From KBS50 sp042434095 (GTDB taxonomy: Bacteria; Actinomycetota; Actinomycetes; Mycobacteriales; Micromonosporaceae), in contig NZ_JBHLUE010000005.1 in NCBI RefSeq assembly GCF_042434095.1, positions 1 through 64,000 of the forward strand: DNA of 64,000 nt, in the 5' to 3' direction. How positions within the stretch are numbered: the first letter of the stretch is position 1; each line of letters opens with the position of its first letter. A program made the position numbers and the translations under genes. Below the pieces are notes generated by a model. The model did not search any database, was not told the origin of the DNA, and saw nothing but the letters and a program-made list of their open reading frames with translations. Below, piece after piece: positions 17,782 to 26,868 of the stretch.

Positions 17782-18088
17782 CGTGCCGTTGAGCCGCCTC
17801 ACCGAAGACCCGCACCTCGTGGCCTGCCCCGACTGCGAAGGGCTGGCCGACATCGACGCGCTCCCCAACGACGCGACAGCTGGTGACCCTCGGGTGATCG
17901 AGCTGCTGCGGGAGGCAAAGGGTGGCGCATGCTGCAAGATTGACGGGGTGCTGGTGGACGCGACCACCGCCGCCGCGATCCTGACCGTGTACGACGCGGC
18001 CACACCCGTTACCCGTGCGAAACTGGCCGCGCTGCGCATCGACCGCATGGCGCAGGTGGTCTGGAAGGCGCTGCGCCCACCGGAGTAA
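17693..18088 (+). CDS. Hypothetical element protein with CPDC motif
   Basis: A 131-residue protein of unknown function with CPDCEG and a Cys pair (ACCKIDG). The helical C-terminus TPVTRAKLAALRIDRMAQVV resembles a common actinobacterial element protein. The start is uncertain: ATG 17693 gives the long overlap, and ATG 17756 (MDPVCGADD) is equally possible. Confidence 0.55.
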   Translation: MTGNTRRHNWPVFTHAKARRRMDPVCGADDVPLSRLTEDPHLVACPDCEGLADIDALPNDATAGDPRVIELLREAKGGACCKIDGVLVDATTAAAILTVYDAATPVTRAKLAALRIDRMAQVVWKALRPPE

Positions 18089-18280
18089 CCGGGTGGGTCG
18101 GTGGCCGGCGGGCACACCCGAGGGTGCGTGCAAGTCCCGACCGGCCACCTCGCCCACTCCGGGCCGCCTGCGGACACAAGACCGCTTCTACCCGAGTCAG
18201 GGCGTGCCGCCGATCCTACGGCGAGCCGTACCGCCTCGACGTGCGGTGCCGGCGGCGGCTGCCCGGAGGGAGGATGGGGT

Positions 18281-18937
18281 GTGGCGCGACGCATGATCGG
18301 CGGACGGCTCGCCCTCAACCGAGCCGAAGTCGCCGGGCTAACCGGTGCCGCCTACTCCACGGTCAATCATTGGTGTCGTCACCGCGCCCGGTTCGCCTTC
18401 CCGGAGGGCTTCCAGTACGACGACCGTGAGTGGTTCTGGCTCGACGACATCGAGGCGTTCCATACCGCGCACCAAGCGGCGAAACGCGCCGAGCTGACGA
18501 AGGTCGACCGCCGCGGCGACCCGCAGGATCTCATCGGCTCGGGCGCGGCCGCGAGGGTCCTCGGATACCGCTCGTACCGCAACCTGCCCGACACCCTGTA
18601 CGACCGCCCCGACCGCGTCGAGACGCTGCCGGACGGGCGGCTGCGCCGTCTATGGTTCCGGCGCACCGTGTGGGCCGTGGCCGACGCCCGTACGGGCCGG
18701 CAGTCCACCGGCCGCACCCCCGGCACGCATGGCGCCCGCAAGCCGCATCCGTACGCCGACGATCCTCGACTCCCCGCCGCCATCGCACTCCTGGCCGAGG
18801 TCGACCGCACCGGCCGAGACCGGCGCGGCCTCGGTGTCGCGCTCGCCCAGCAGCTCGGCATCACTCAACGCACCGCGCAACGACTGCTCGCCGCCGCCTG
18901 CGCGGCGAGCGGAACCACTACCGGGCAAGGAGCCTGA
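18281..18937 (+). CDS. Helix-turn-helix element protein
   Basis: A 218-residue protein, probably DNA-binding. The N-terminus (LNRAEVAGLTGAAYSTVNHW) is a MerR/AlpA-like helix-turn-helix. A second similar block follows (GSGAAARVLGYRSYRNLP), and the C-terminus carries another helix-turn-helix (ALAQQLGITQRTAQRLLAAA). GTG 18281 is preceded by GGAGGGAGG. AlpA/Xis-like proteins control excision in elements, which is one option here. It is followed by a 13-bp hairpin. Confidence 0.65.
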   Translation: MARRMIGGRLALNRAEVAGLTGAAYSTVNHWCRHRARFAFPEGFQYDDREWFWLDDIEAFHTAHQAAKRAELTKVDRRGDPQDLIGSGAAARVLGYRSYRNLPDTLYDRPDRVETLPDGRLRRLWFRRTVWAVADARTGRQSTGRTPGTHGARKPHPYADDPRLPAAIALLAEVDRTGRDRRGLGVALAQQLGITQRTAQRLLAAACAASGTTTGQGA

Positions 18938-18942
18938 GTACG

Positions 18943-18987
18943 ACAGGTGCCGCCGAGTTGAGTCTGCTCGGTCCCGGCGGCACCTGT
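18943..18987. terminator. Bidirectional hairpin between convergent genes
   Basis: ACAGGTGCCGCCG (18943-18955) and its exact complement (18975-18987) form a 13-bp stem with a 19-base loop. It sits between the plus-strand helix-turn-helix gene and the minus-strand small gene, where it can serve both. Confidence 0.75.
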
Positions 18988-18999
18988 CCTGCGAGCTGC

Positions 19000-19164
19000 T
19001 CAGTCTTCGTCGTCCTCGTCAGCAGTCCGAGGCGTCGGAACCTCAAGCAGATAGCGCAGCGCGCCGTTGATGTCCGTCCCTCGGCTGCCGGCGGTGCGCT
19101 TCAGCACGTCGTACACGTCGTCAGCGACCTCGATCGCGCGAAGGCCGGGCTTGCTGTCGGTCAT
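19000..19164 (-). CDS. Small RHH-like protein
   Basis: A 54-residue protein, MTDSKPGLRAIEV then DDVYDVLKRTAG, ending in an acidic tail. The pattern (beta-strand, helix, turn, helix) resembles a ribbon-helix-helix regulator or antitoxin. ATG 19164 follows AGAAGGG on the minus strand. No toxin partner is evident next to it; the next gene upstream, on the opposite strand, is the Shedu nuclease. Function inferred. Confidence 0.55.
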   Translation of the reverse strand: MTDSKPGLRAIEVADDVYDVLKRTAGSRGTDINGALRYLLEVPTPRTADEDDED

Positions 19165-19451
19165 GGATTTTCCCTTCTGGCACATCGGCGTGGTGCCCGT
19201 ACGGACAGCCGTGCCCATCCACGCCGACCTCGACGGTGCGATCAAGACCGCCGCCGGTCCCAGACCTGATTACGACTGACGGTTCTCCGCCAGACAACGA
19301 GCGCATAGGACCGAATGTGCAGGTAGGTGCGCCAGGCTTATGGACCGACGGCGGCAGCGCCGGCAGCGCCGTGATGCAAGATCCTCGTTGTACGGCATTA
19401 ACCGATACGATCGGTTGCAACGGGTACAGTGGCGGCGCTCGAGGAGTTGAC

Positions 19452-20813
19452 GTGGCAGAGTTCGGATCCGGTGAGTTGAACCGAGGGCTGATCAGCCTGG
19501 AGGGAAGCTCGGCGGGAGTGGCTGTTGTCTACTTTCACGCAACGCTTGAATCCCTGAAGGCGCTACACCTGCCTGAAGGCGAAAACTTCGAGCCGGTCCG
19601 AATAATTGAAATCGACGAGAACGAGGATCGCATTCTAATCTATCCAATTGGCACCCAGCCGGTGGCTCACCGATTCGGAAAGCCGAAATACCGTAGGCTC
19701 CGGACGATCAGTGTCCCGTTGGATTACCTCACTCTCCCAACGAGTGCAAACGAAGTGCCGGATCTACTTGGAAGCCTTCCGCGTGGCTTCCTGAAGGATT
19801 ATCAGTTTGGTCTTGGTTTGGCAAAACCCTACCAGGCCATCGTCACGGCAATTGAGACGCAGGCCAGATGCTCACACTTGCACCTCACCACGAAGGGGGA
19901 GGCCAGGGTTGACATTGATACGTTGTACATCTCTTTATCTGATTTCGACCTTGCACGGTCGGAATGCGATCGTATAGCCGCACGAGCCAATACTGCTGCG
20001 TTGAATGTTAAGGTGGCAACCGCAGCTAACTGGCTGGCGGGCCATCTTGGCACCGAGAGCATGCAGTACAAGCGTGGACGCCATCCCATGATTCAACGCT
20101 TCGCTGACGCCTCCGCAGGTCAAGATGGCCTTGACGAGGAAGATACCGCTGATCTTTTGGCTCTTATGGAGCAGAATGTAGATTCGATATCTAGTAGGCG
20201 CCCAGGGGCGGTGGCGAAGCTAAGGAGAGATATCGAGCTCGTGCAGTTGGACGGACTTATTGATAGGTTTGAGACGATGCTCACCGCTTCTCACAATGAG
20301 GAGGCCTGGCAAAGTTTCTTCACGGAGAATCCTTTCATTCTGACTTTCGCCTTCGGCTATCCTATGATCTTGGTTCAGGACCAAGCCGTCGCTGGTGGCC
20401 GCAAAATCTCCGGCTCGGGCGAAAAGATAGCGGACTTCATCTCGAAGAATCCTACTACCAACAACGTAGCGATTATTGAAATCAAGAAGCCGGACACCTC
20501 TTTACTCCAGCGCACTGAATATCGACGAGGTGTTTACGGCCCATCGAAGGAATTAACCGGCTCGATTACTCAAATTCTCGATCAACGATACCAATTGGTT
20601 AGCGAATTTGCATCGATGCAACGAGCATCGAGAATCTTTGACATCGAGTCGTTCGCCGTGCAGCTGTGCCTGGTTGTTGGCCGCACGCCGACGAATCCTG
20701 ACGAAGCTAAGTCGTTTGAGTTATTTCGTGACTCTCTCGCCACGATCGAAATCGTCACATTCGATGAGCTGTTGGAGAGGGTTCGGCTACTTAGATCGTT
20801 CCTTGCCGATTAA
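19452..20813 (+). CDS. Shedu-type anti-phage nuclease (SduA/DUF4263)
   Basis: A 453-residue protein with a C-terminal Shedu (DUF4263) domain. The PD-(D/E)xK nuclease residues are visible as D328 (IADFIS) and E343-x-K345 (AIIEIKKPDTSLL), followed by the family's Tyr/Arg-rich stretch (YRRGVYGP). An N-terminal domain of about 250 residues should sense the infection signal. Shedu proteins protect bacteria against phage. GTG 19452 is placed by GAGGAG five bases upstream. Base composition is clearly lower in GC than its neighbours, with many A/T-ending codons, a sign of recent transfer. Confidence 0.88.
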   Translation: MAEFGSGELNRGLISLEGSSAGVAVVYFHATLESLKALHLPEGENFEPVRIIEIDENEDRILIYPIGTQPVAHRFGKPKYRRLRTISVPLDYLTLPTSANEVPDLLGSLPRGFLKDYQFGLGLAKPYQAIVTAIETQARCSHLHLTTKGEARVDIDTLYISLSDFDLARSECDRIAARANTAALNVKVATAANWLAGHLGTESMQYKRGRHPMIQRFADASAGQDGLDEEDTADLLALMEQNVDSISSRRPGAVAKLRRDIELVQLDGLIDRFETMLTASHNEEAWQSFFTENPFILTFAFGYPMILVQDQAVAGGRKISGSGEKIADFISKNPTTNNVAIIEIKKPDTSLLQRTEYRRGVYGPSKELTGSITQILDQRYQLVSEFASMQRASRIFDIESFAVQLCLVVGRTPTNPDEAKSFELFRDSLATIEIVTFDELLERVRLLRSFLAD

Positions 20814-20925
20814 ATGTTCCAGGATGGCAAGTTTGGGCGGGGGACGGCATTGACCGGTCGGGCGGACTGGGCCAACAGGCGGCCTCCTCCCGTGTCTGAT
20901 CCTGCGGTGAACTGACAGCGGCATG

Positions 20926-21825
20926 TCATACCGGTGCCGCAGTACGGGTGCCGTTGACCGGCTGCGTCTCCTGACGCAGCGTAACGAGCAGTTGTGAGAC
21001 GGCGCTGTTGCGGATCGAGTGGCCGTTCTGGCGTAGCCGCCGGGCCAGGGCATCCCGGCTGACGGTGTGGCCTTCGCTGGTCAGCTCGTCACGGGCCGCG
21101 CGGGCCGCGGCTAGTAGCGGCACCAGATCCGGGCCGAGGTCGACATCGGTCTCGTTGGCCGTCTCGTAATCGTCAGGTTGAGCAGCGAGGTCACGGTGAG
21201 TCTCGCTGCCGTCTGTTCCCTGATCGTCGTTCCGGTGTTCGGCAGCGTCAGGAGTCGTGCGCTGGGCTGGTTGGCTGGTATCGACATCAAGGAGGGGAAG
21301 CTTGGACCGTGGACTCCTGCCGGGTGGCCTGGTGTCGTTGATCTCAGGCGTGGGCTCGATGGGCGATGCGATGGGCTGGCCTGGTGATGGTGCCGGTGGG
21401 GTCTTCGCGGCTACGACGCGCGGTGGGTGTTCAGCTTTGCGGCGGCGGGCGGCGAGTTCCACGAGCGATACCGAGGCGACGATGATCAGCCCGTCGACTG
21501 AAAGCGGTAGGAGGTAGGGGACGGTGCCGGTCTCGCCGTACCTGGCGACGACTCCCACCATGTGGTGATAGCTGATCCAGGCGGCGATCGTGGCGATGGT
21601 CGAGGCGGCGACGATCCGGATGACGCCGAGCGCACGGTGGTGAACTGGTATGCGGGTGACCAGCTCGACGGTGATAAGGAGGGCCATGGGAGGCCACGCC
21701 GCGATGGTCTGAGAGACCGGGTTTGGTTTGGCGTGCAGGATGTTCGCGGTGACGGAGGCTGCCACGCCGAGGACCAGGGTGGCCCGCACGGCCCATTGCG
21801 TCCGCTGGAGCCGTCTGTCGGTCAT
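20926..21825 (-). CDS. DUF2637 membrane protein with HTH-like tail
   Basis: A 299-residue protein with four hydrophobic segments in the first 130 residues (e.g. ATLVLGVAASVTANILHA, PLSVDGLIIVASVSLVEL), as in the DUF2637 family linked to plasmid spread in Streptomyces. The linker is Pro/Asp-rich. The last 60 residues form a helix-turn-helix-like block (VSRDALARRLRQNGHSIRN). Its start overlaps the stop of the LysM-SARP gene (ATGA), so they form one unit. Confidence 0.8.
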   Translation of the reverse strand: MTDRRLQRTQWAVRATLVLGVAASVTANILHAKPNPVSQTIAAWPPMALLITVELVTRIPVHHRALGVIRIVAASTIATIAAWISYHHMVGVVARYGETGTVPYLLPLSVDGLIIVASVSLVELAARRRKAEHPPRVVAAKTPPAPSPGQPIASPIEPTPEINDTRPPGRSPRSKLPLLDVDTSQPAQRTTPDAAEHRNDDQGTDGSETHRDLAAQPDDYETANETDVDLGPDLVPLLAAARAARDELTSEGHTVSRDALARRLRQNGHSIRNSAVSQLLVTLRQETQPVNGTRTAAPV

Positions 21826-24566
21826 GGCCGTCCTCCTGGAACGGGGGCGGCGGGTCGGAATTGACGTTCGGCGATGCGGCGGGTGGCTTGGGATGGTTCG
21901 GCGCCGCCGAGGTCGGCGAGGCGGTCCTCCAGGCGGCGGAGGGTGCGGCGTACGGCGTCGGGCCGGTGCTGTCGGCCGTGGATGCGCATGATCCGCTGGT
22001 ACAGCTCCTCGTTGACCGGCTCGAGTTCGGCGGCGCCTTCGAGCGCGGCAAGAGCTTGGTCGGGATGGTCAGCTTCGACGATCTCGGCGATCCGGGCGTA
22101 GGCGGTCAAAACCTGGTGCCGGTAGCTGGTGGCATGGTCGGCGGCCCAGGTGTAGTCGTGGCCCTCGGCGAAGTCGCCGCCGTAGAGCCCGGTGGCCCTG
22201 CGCAGCGCCGCCAGCGTGGCGGCCTCGTCGTCGCTGTTGAGGGCCTCGTTGATGGCGGTGAGCATTTGCCACAGGTCGACGGAGACGGTCTGCGGGTCGA
22301 GCTGGTATCGGCCGGTGGCCGGGTCGTAGACGATGAACATGGGCTCGTCGTGGCCGCTCGCCGTGCGCAGGACCCGGCGAGCGGAGGTGATGTCTGTGCG
22401 GACGCGGTTGACCGCGGCGGCCGGGTCGACGTCGGGGTGCAGGGCTGCGGCGAGCTGGTCAAGGGTGCGGCCCGCAGGGTGGGCGGCCAGGACGGCGAGG
22501 ATCAGGTAGGAGCCGCTGCGCATGCCGGTAGTGATCGGCCCGGCGTCGGTGGCGACGGTAACCGGGCCCAAGACCCGGAGGCGGACCAGGGTCGCCGTCT
22601 GACAAGGCTGGGCCGGTACCGGTTCGGCGGCCTCGGCGCTGATCGCAGCTGCCGGGTTCTCGGTGGGTCGTTCGTCAACGTCGGTGCCTGGCTCGGGGCG
22701 AGCCGTGGTCTCGGTGAGCATGGTGAGGATGGCGGCGAGGTCGTCCGCGCTGAGCGTGGAGAACCGGACCACTGTGTGCGGCTCGTCGCTGCTGGCGGTG
22801 CCGTCGGCGGTGATGTCGATGGTGGGGATGCCATCTTGCGGGCCGAGGATGACGGGGTGCAGGTCCAGGGCGGTGCGGTGGGTGGCTACAGCCTGCAGGC
22901 GGGCACCGTGCGGGGGGTTGGCGTCGATGAGCAGCACGTACGGCGGTTGCGTCTCGGCGTGGTCGGTGCGGGTGTTGAGGTCGGTGATCGTTTCGGCGTT
23001 GAAGGTCTCCAGCAGGCGGCACCGGCCGACCGTCTCCTCCTCGGCGTGGGTGACCGCCGCCGCGGTGTCGGCGAGCACGAGGAGGCGTTCCCCGTCGTAG
23101 GAGGTGCCGTCGGGGTCCAGCCCGACCGCCGGGGCGTCTTCGGGCAGGAGCCGGGCGAGTAGGTCGGCGGTTGTGACCACCACCGGGCGGCTAGTTGCGG
23201 AATCGAGCACGTCGCTGGTTAAGACGGACGCGAGGACGGCGCGGGCCGCTGGTACGGCCCCGTCGCCGTGCAGGGCGACGCCAGGACCGGGCAGCTGGAA
23301 CAGGCTCACCTCGGTGCCCTCCGAGTCGACGCCGATCGGCGCCGCAACGGCCGGACTGGCGAGGTGATGGGCACCGCCGCTGGAGCCGAGGTAGCGGCTG
23401 CCGATGTTGTCGACGGCGGCCCGACGAGGCGGCGTCGGGGCGGGCTGCGTCGCGGTGCTGGTCGGGGCGGGGAAGGTGAGTCGTGCTCGGCGGCGGCGTT
23501 GCAGGCGCAGGAGGGTGGCCACGGTGGCGATGGCGGCGGCTAGGCCGAGGCTGATCCAGCCCTGCGGCGGCACTGCGATTCCGGCCTGGTGCTGGGACGG
23601 GGCGGTGTTCGGTGCGGGCGTCGTGACGTCGGCCGAGTTGGCTGGTGGGCTCGGTTCGGTGGCACGTGGTGCTTGAGCGCTGGGCGTCGGGGTGCCGGTA
23701 GCTGGCGTCGGGGCTCCTGGAGCGGTCTTGCTGCCGCTGGGTGCAGTGTGTCCGGAACTGCCCGACGGTGGTTTCTGGGTGCGGTGTGGGGCGGCGGCTG
23801 GCTTGGTGTCGCTGCCGGGGAGGGTGAGTATCCAGCCTGTGTGGATCATGTCGGGGTCGGTGAGGGCGTAGCCGTTGGCCTGCTTGTGTCCCCGGTTGAG
23901 TTTGTAGATCTCCGGCCAGCGGTTGGGATCGCCGAGATGGTCGGCGGCGAGGTCCCACAAGGTATCTCCGGCAACGACGCGGACCGCGCCGTTCGGAGCG
24001 CGACGCGCATGGGCGGCGCTGCGTCCGCCGGGTCGGTCTCGGTCCAGGGGCGTGGCGAGGGCCGCCGCCGACATCACGATCTCTGGAGAGTTCGACGAGG
24101 TACGGGAAGGCGTCCATGCCGCCGGCTCTTCATGGTGGACCGGGGTGCCCTGATCTGCTTGAAGTGGCGTGAGCGGAAGGAGGCTGGCGCCGGTGGCGGC
24201 GGACTCCTGCGCGGCGGCAGGCAGAGCTGCGGTGGCCACAGCGGTGGAGCCCAGCACCGTCGCGGCGAGGGCCTGGACGGGGCCGGGTAGGCGCAGGTCG
24301 AATTGGCACCGGATGCGAGCGGCGACGTGCCGGTGGATGTGGTTGACCACGGCAGAGACCAGAAGTGCCCACAGCAGCCAGGCGCAGGCCTCGCCCAGTA
24401 CCACGAGGAATTCGGGGCTCAGCGGCTCGTGTACCCACTCCGACAGCCACCGCGTCGACAGGCTGGGGGCGGTGAGTCGGCCAGTCGAGTAGAGCAGCAG
24501 TGCCGGCGCGAGCGCGACAACAGCGGTGACGGCACGTACGACTCCGGTCAGGCTCTGCTTCGCCAT
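21822..24566 (-). CDS. Membrane-tethered SARP-like regulator with LysM domain
   Basis: A 914-residue protein. Order of parts: two or three N-terminal hydrophobic segments (residues 8-130); a LysM domain (about 195-255, VVAGDTLWDLAADHLGD ... GWILTLPG); a Pro/Thr-rich linker; another transmembrane segment (about 335-355); an alpha/beta region; and a C-terminal winged helix plus bacterial transcriptional activator domain (about 650-905), as in SARP regulators. Three 10-bp-period repeats lie upstream of the promoter. GGAGG precedes the ATG. It could link cell-wall state to transcription; this is inference. Confidence 0.82.
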   Translation of the reverse strand: MAKQSLTGVVRAVTAVVALAPALLLYSTGRLTAPSLSTRWLSEWVHEPLSPEFLVVLGEACAWLLWALLVSAVVNHIHRHVAARIRCQFDLRLPGPVQALAATVLGSTAVATAALPAAAQESAATGASLLPLTPLQADQGTPVHHEEPAAWTPSRTSSNSPEIVMSAAALATPLDRDRPGGRSAAHARRAPNGAVRVVAGDTLWDLAADHLGDPNRWPEIYKLNRGHKQANGYALTDPDMIHTGWILTLPGSDTKPAAAPHRTQKPPSGSSGHTAPSGSKTAPGAPTPATGTPTPSAQAPRATEPSPPANSADVTTPAPNTAPSQHQAGIAVPPQGWISLGLAAAIATVATLLRLQRRRRARLTFPAPTSTATQPAPTPPRRAAVDNIGSRYLGSSGGAHHLASPAVAAPIGVDSEGTEVSLFQLPGPGVALHGDGAVPAARAVLASVLTSDVLDSATSRPVVVTTADLLARLLPEDAPAVGLDPDGTSYDGERLLVLADTAAAVTHAEEETVGRCRLLETFNAETITDLNTRTDHAETQPPYVLLIDANPPHGARLQAVATHRTALDLHPVILGPQDGIPTIDITADGTASSDEPHTVVRFSTLSADDLAAILTMLTETTARPEPGTDVDERPTENPAAAISAEAAEPVPAQPCQTATLVRLRVLGPVTVATDAGPITTGMRSGSYLILAVLAAHPAGRTLDQLAAALHPDVDPAAAVNRVRTDITSARRVLRTASGHDEPMFIVYDPATGRYQLDPQTVSVDLWQMLTAINEALNSDDEAATLAALRRATGLYGGDFAEGHDYTWAADHATSYRHQVLTAYARIAEIVEADHPDQALAALEGAAELEPVNEELYQRIMRIHGRQHRPDAVRRTLRRLEDRLADLGGAEPSQATRRIAERQFRPAAPVPGGRP

Positions 24567-24606
24567 GGCTAGTCCTCCACCTTGTTGCGGCGGCTCATGG
24601 ACCAGA

Positions 24607-24682
24607 CCGTACGAGCAGGACGCGGCGCCGCGACCGTCGAGCGATCTGACAGCACCTCACACTTCCTTACACGACCTCACAC
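24607..24682 (-). promoter_or_regulatory. Direct-repeat regulatory region of the LysM-SARP gene
   Basis: On the plus strand CCTCACAC (24655-24662), CCTTACAC (24665-24672) and CCTCACAC (24675-24682) recur with a period of exactly 10 bases; a weaker copy (TCTGACAG) is at 24645-24652. On the minus strand they read GTGTGAGG. A possible -10 box TACGGT is at 24612-24607. Phased direct repeats just upstream of -35 are the normal architecture of SARP binding sites (usually 11 bases), so autoregulation or control by the neighbouring paralog is plausible. Confidence 0.6.
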
Positions 24683-24855
24683 CCACAGGTCAGACGGCCT
24701 GACGCCGTGGACGTGACCGGCCGGACAACTTCAGCCATCCCGGGCGGCCGGAGCGCAGGGTGAACGCCGCGAGCGGACGGGCGTGTGCGGACCGTGGTCC
24801 TGCGGGCATCGGCGGTCGTCAGGATCGGCTTGGACAAGCCGACCGGTGCACCGGC

Positions 24856-26868
24856 TTATGCGGCCGCTCCGCGCAGCTGTTGGCTGGGCTCAAGGCCGAC
24901 CGCGGCGAGCCGCTGCGTGTAGCGGTCGACCAGGTCGTCAAGGGCTGTCTGGTCTCCGGCGGCGGCCAGCAACCGGATGGCTCTGTGGTGGAGGTCTTCG
25001 TTGTAGGGGTCGACGCGTATGCCCTCCTGCACCAGGGCCAGCGCCGCTTGCGGGTCGGGCGCGATCTCAGCAAGGTGGCCGTAGGCGTCCAGGACGAGTC
25101 GGCGGCCGGCTTCTCGTGGCCCGTCGATCCAGGCCCAGGATCGGCCGGCGGCCAGGTCACCGGTGTAGGCGTCAATGACGGCCTGCCAGGCGGCGGTGGT
25201 GTCGGTGACTGCGGTGGCGGCATGGCGGGCGGCGTCGCGGAGGCGCCATAGGTCAACTTCGAGGTGATCGCCTTGGAGGTGGTACCTCTGGTCGGTGGAG
25301 GTGATGACGGTGGTGTCGGCCGCGGTGCGGGTGATGACGCGCAGGTCGCTGAGGGTGGTGTAGAGCCGGCCCGTGACGGTGCGCGGGGAGATACCCGGCC
25401 AGATCGCACCGACCAGTTCCCCGGCAGTGGCGCCCTCGGGACGAATGGCTAGGAACGCCAGCACCTGCCAAGTGGCGTTGCGCCGGATCGTCAGCCCCTG
25501 TCCGGCGTAGCGCAGCTCGGGTTCGCCGAGGAGCCGCAGCCGCAGTTGCGGGGTCGGTTCGGACGTACGTACTTCGGCAGGCGGAGGTGTGGTCTGGCGG
25601 GGAATCCGCACCTGCGATGCTGCGGAAGCCGGTTGGGGTGGCGGCGCCGGAGAGGCCGCGTGCCGGATCACGGTCAGCAGGTCAGCCGTCGCGGTGGCGT
25701 TCAGGACACACAGCCTTCGCCCTGCCGCGTCCGGGCGGTACGGGTCGTGGACGTGGCCCGACGGATTGACCTGCCATGTCGTCCCGGCCTGCCACTCGCC
25801 GAGCAGTACGACAGCTGCCACACCCGAGCCTTCACCGAATGCGGCGGTCCTCCGGGCAACCTGGGCGTCGGTGACACTGTCCATGAGCAGCAGCGTCTCA
25901 GCATGGCGATCCGGGTATGGCGGTGCCGCCGCTACGGCCATGGCCTCGTGTTCGGTGCCGGTGACGATGAGGCCGGGTAGGTCACCGATGTTTTCGGGGA
26001 GGAGCCGGTCGAGCACGGTGCGAGTGGTGATGATTCGCTGCGGGCGGTACGTGGTGGGTCGGATTGCAAGGAGCGCGGTGACCAGGATGCCGCGGGCGGC
26101 GTCCAGGGCTCCTGGCCCGGTCAGCCCCACGCCGCCCGCCGGCAGGTCGCGCAGCGGTGGCGGTAACCACCCGATCTCCGGGCCGGTGGCCGTGGTGGGT
26201 TCCGAGGACAGCGAGGAAAGGGCGGCTTGGACCGCTCGGACGGTGACGGGCAGGTCGGCGAGGTCGAGGTCGGCGTTGCCGGGCCGGTTTGTGGGACGGG
26301 GTCGGTAGACGCGGCGGCGGCGTATCCACAGCAGAGTAGCGGCGGCGCCGACCTGTTGAGCCGTGTGTGCAGGCATCCATCCGCCCGGAAGGTGCACCCC
26401 ATCTGTCGGTGCCGTTGCCTCCCTCTCGCCGCCGGGCAGAATGGGGTCCGCGACGGTGGAGCGGTCGAGGACGTCCCCGGCGGCGGGCCCACCATGCCCG
26501 GGATCGGCGGGTGCGGTGGTACTGCTGCCTCCGGGGATGGCGAGGAGGGCCGCGCCAGCCATGCCGCTCGCGGTGGCCTGCATCGGTGTCGGCAGCGGAA
26601 TGCGGCGCAGCCACCGCACCCCAGCCTGGACCCGAGCCAACAGCCGCAGCACGAGGGTGGAGGCGAGGAAGAGCCACACGAGCCACCCGGCGGCGGTGAG
26701 CGCGAACCGGAGGGTCTGGTCGGTGACGGGATCGGCCAGCCACTGCCGCAACTGCGGCTGTGAGGGCCAAGACGTCGGTACGACTCCGTAACGCAGCAGA
26801 ACCAGCGGAGGAACCGCTACCAAGACGGCGACGACCAGCCCGCGGGCGAGGTGCTGTGGCCAGCGCAT
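24856..26868 (-). CDS. Membrane-tethered SARP-like regulator
   Basis: A 670-residue paralog of the LysM-SARP protein without LysM. There are two N-terminal hydrophobic segments (about residues 8-28 and 52-75) and a further one near 100. A middle alpha/beta region and a C-terminal winged helix (about 420-500, QLRLRLLGEPELRYAGQGL) plus BTAD domain (to 665, DLWRLRDAARHAA) follow. ATG 26868 overlaps the stop of the Hsp70-like gene (ATGA). The frame stays open far upstream but only as a shadow of that gene. Confidence 0.8.
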   Translation of the reverse strand: MRWPQHLARGLVVAVLVAVPPLVLLRYGVVPTSWPSQPQLRQWLADPVTDQTLRFALTAAGWLVWLFLASTLVLRLLARVQAGVRWLRRIPLPTPMQATASGMAGAALLAIPGGSSTTAPADPGHGGPAAGDVLDRSTVADPILPGGEREATAPTDGVHLPGGWMPAHTAQQVGAAATLLWIRRRRVYRPRPTNRPGNADLDLADLPVTVRAVQAALSSLSSEPTTATGPEIGWLPPPLRDLPAGGVGLTGPGALDAARGILVTALLAIRPTTYRPQRIITTRTVLDRLLPENIGDLPGLIVTGTEHEAMAVAAAPPYPDRHAETLLLMDSVTDAQVARRTAAFGEGSGVAAVVLLGEWQAGTTWQVNPSGHVHDPYRPDAAGRRLCVLNATATADLLTVIRHAASPAPPPQPASAASQVRIPRQTTPPPAEVRTSEPTPQLRLRLLGEPELRYAGQGLTIRRNATWQVLAFLAIRPEGATAGELVGAIWPGISPRTVTGRLYTTLSDLRVITRTAADTTVITSTDQRYHLQGDHLEVDLWRLRDAARHAATAVTDTTAAWQAVIDAYTGDLAAGRSWAWIDGPREAGRRLVLDAYGHLAEIAPDPQAALALVQEGIRVDPYNEDLHHRAIRLLAAAGDQTALDDLVDRYTQRLAAVGLEPSQQLRGAAA

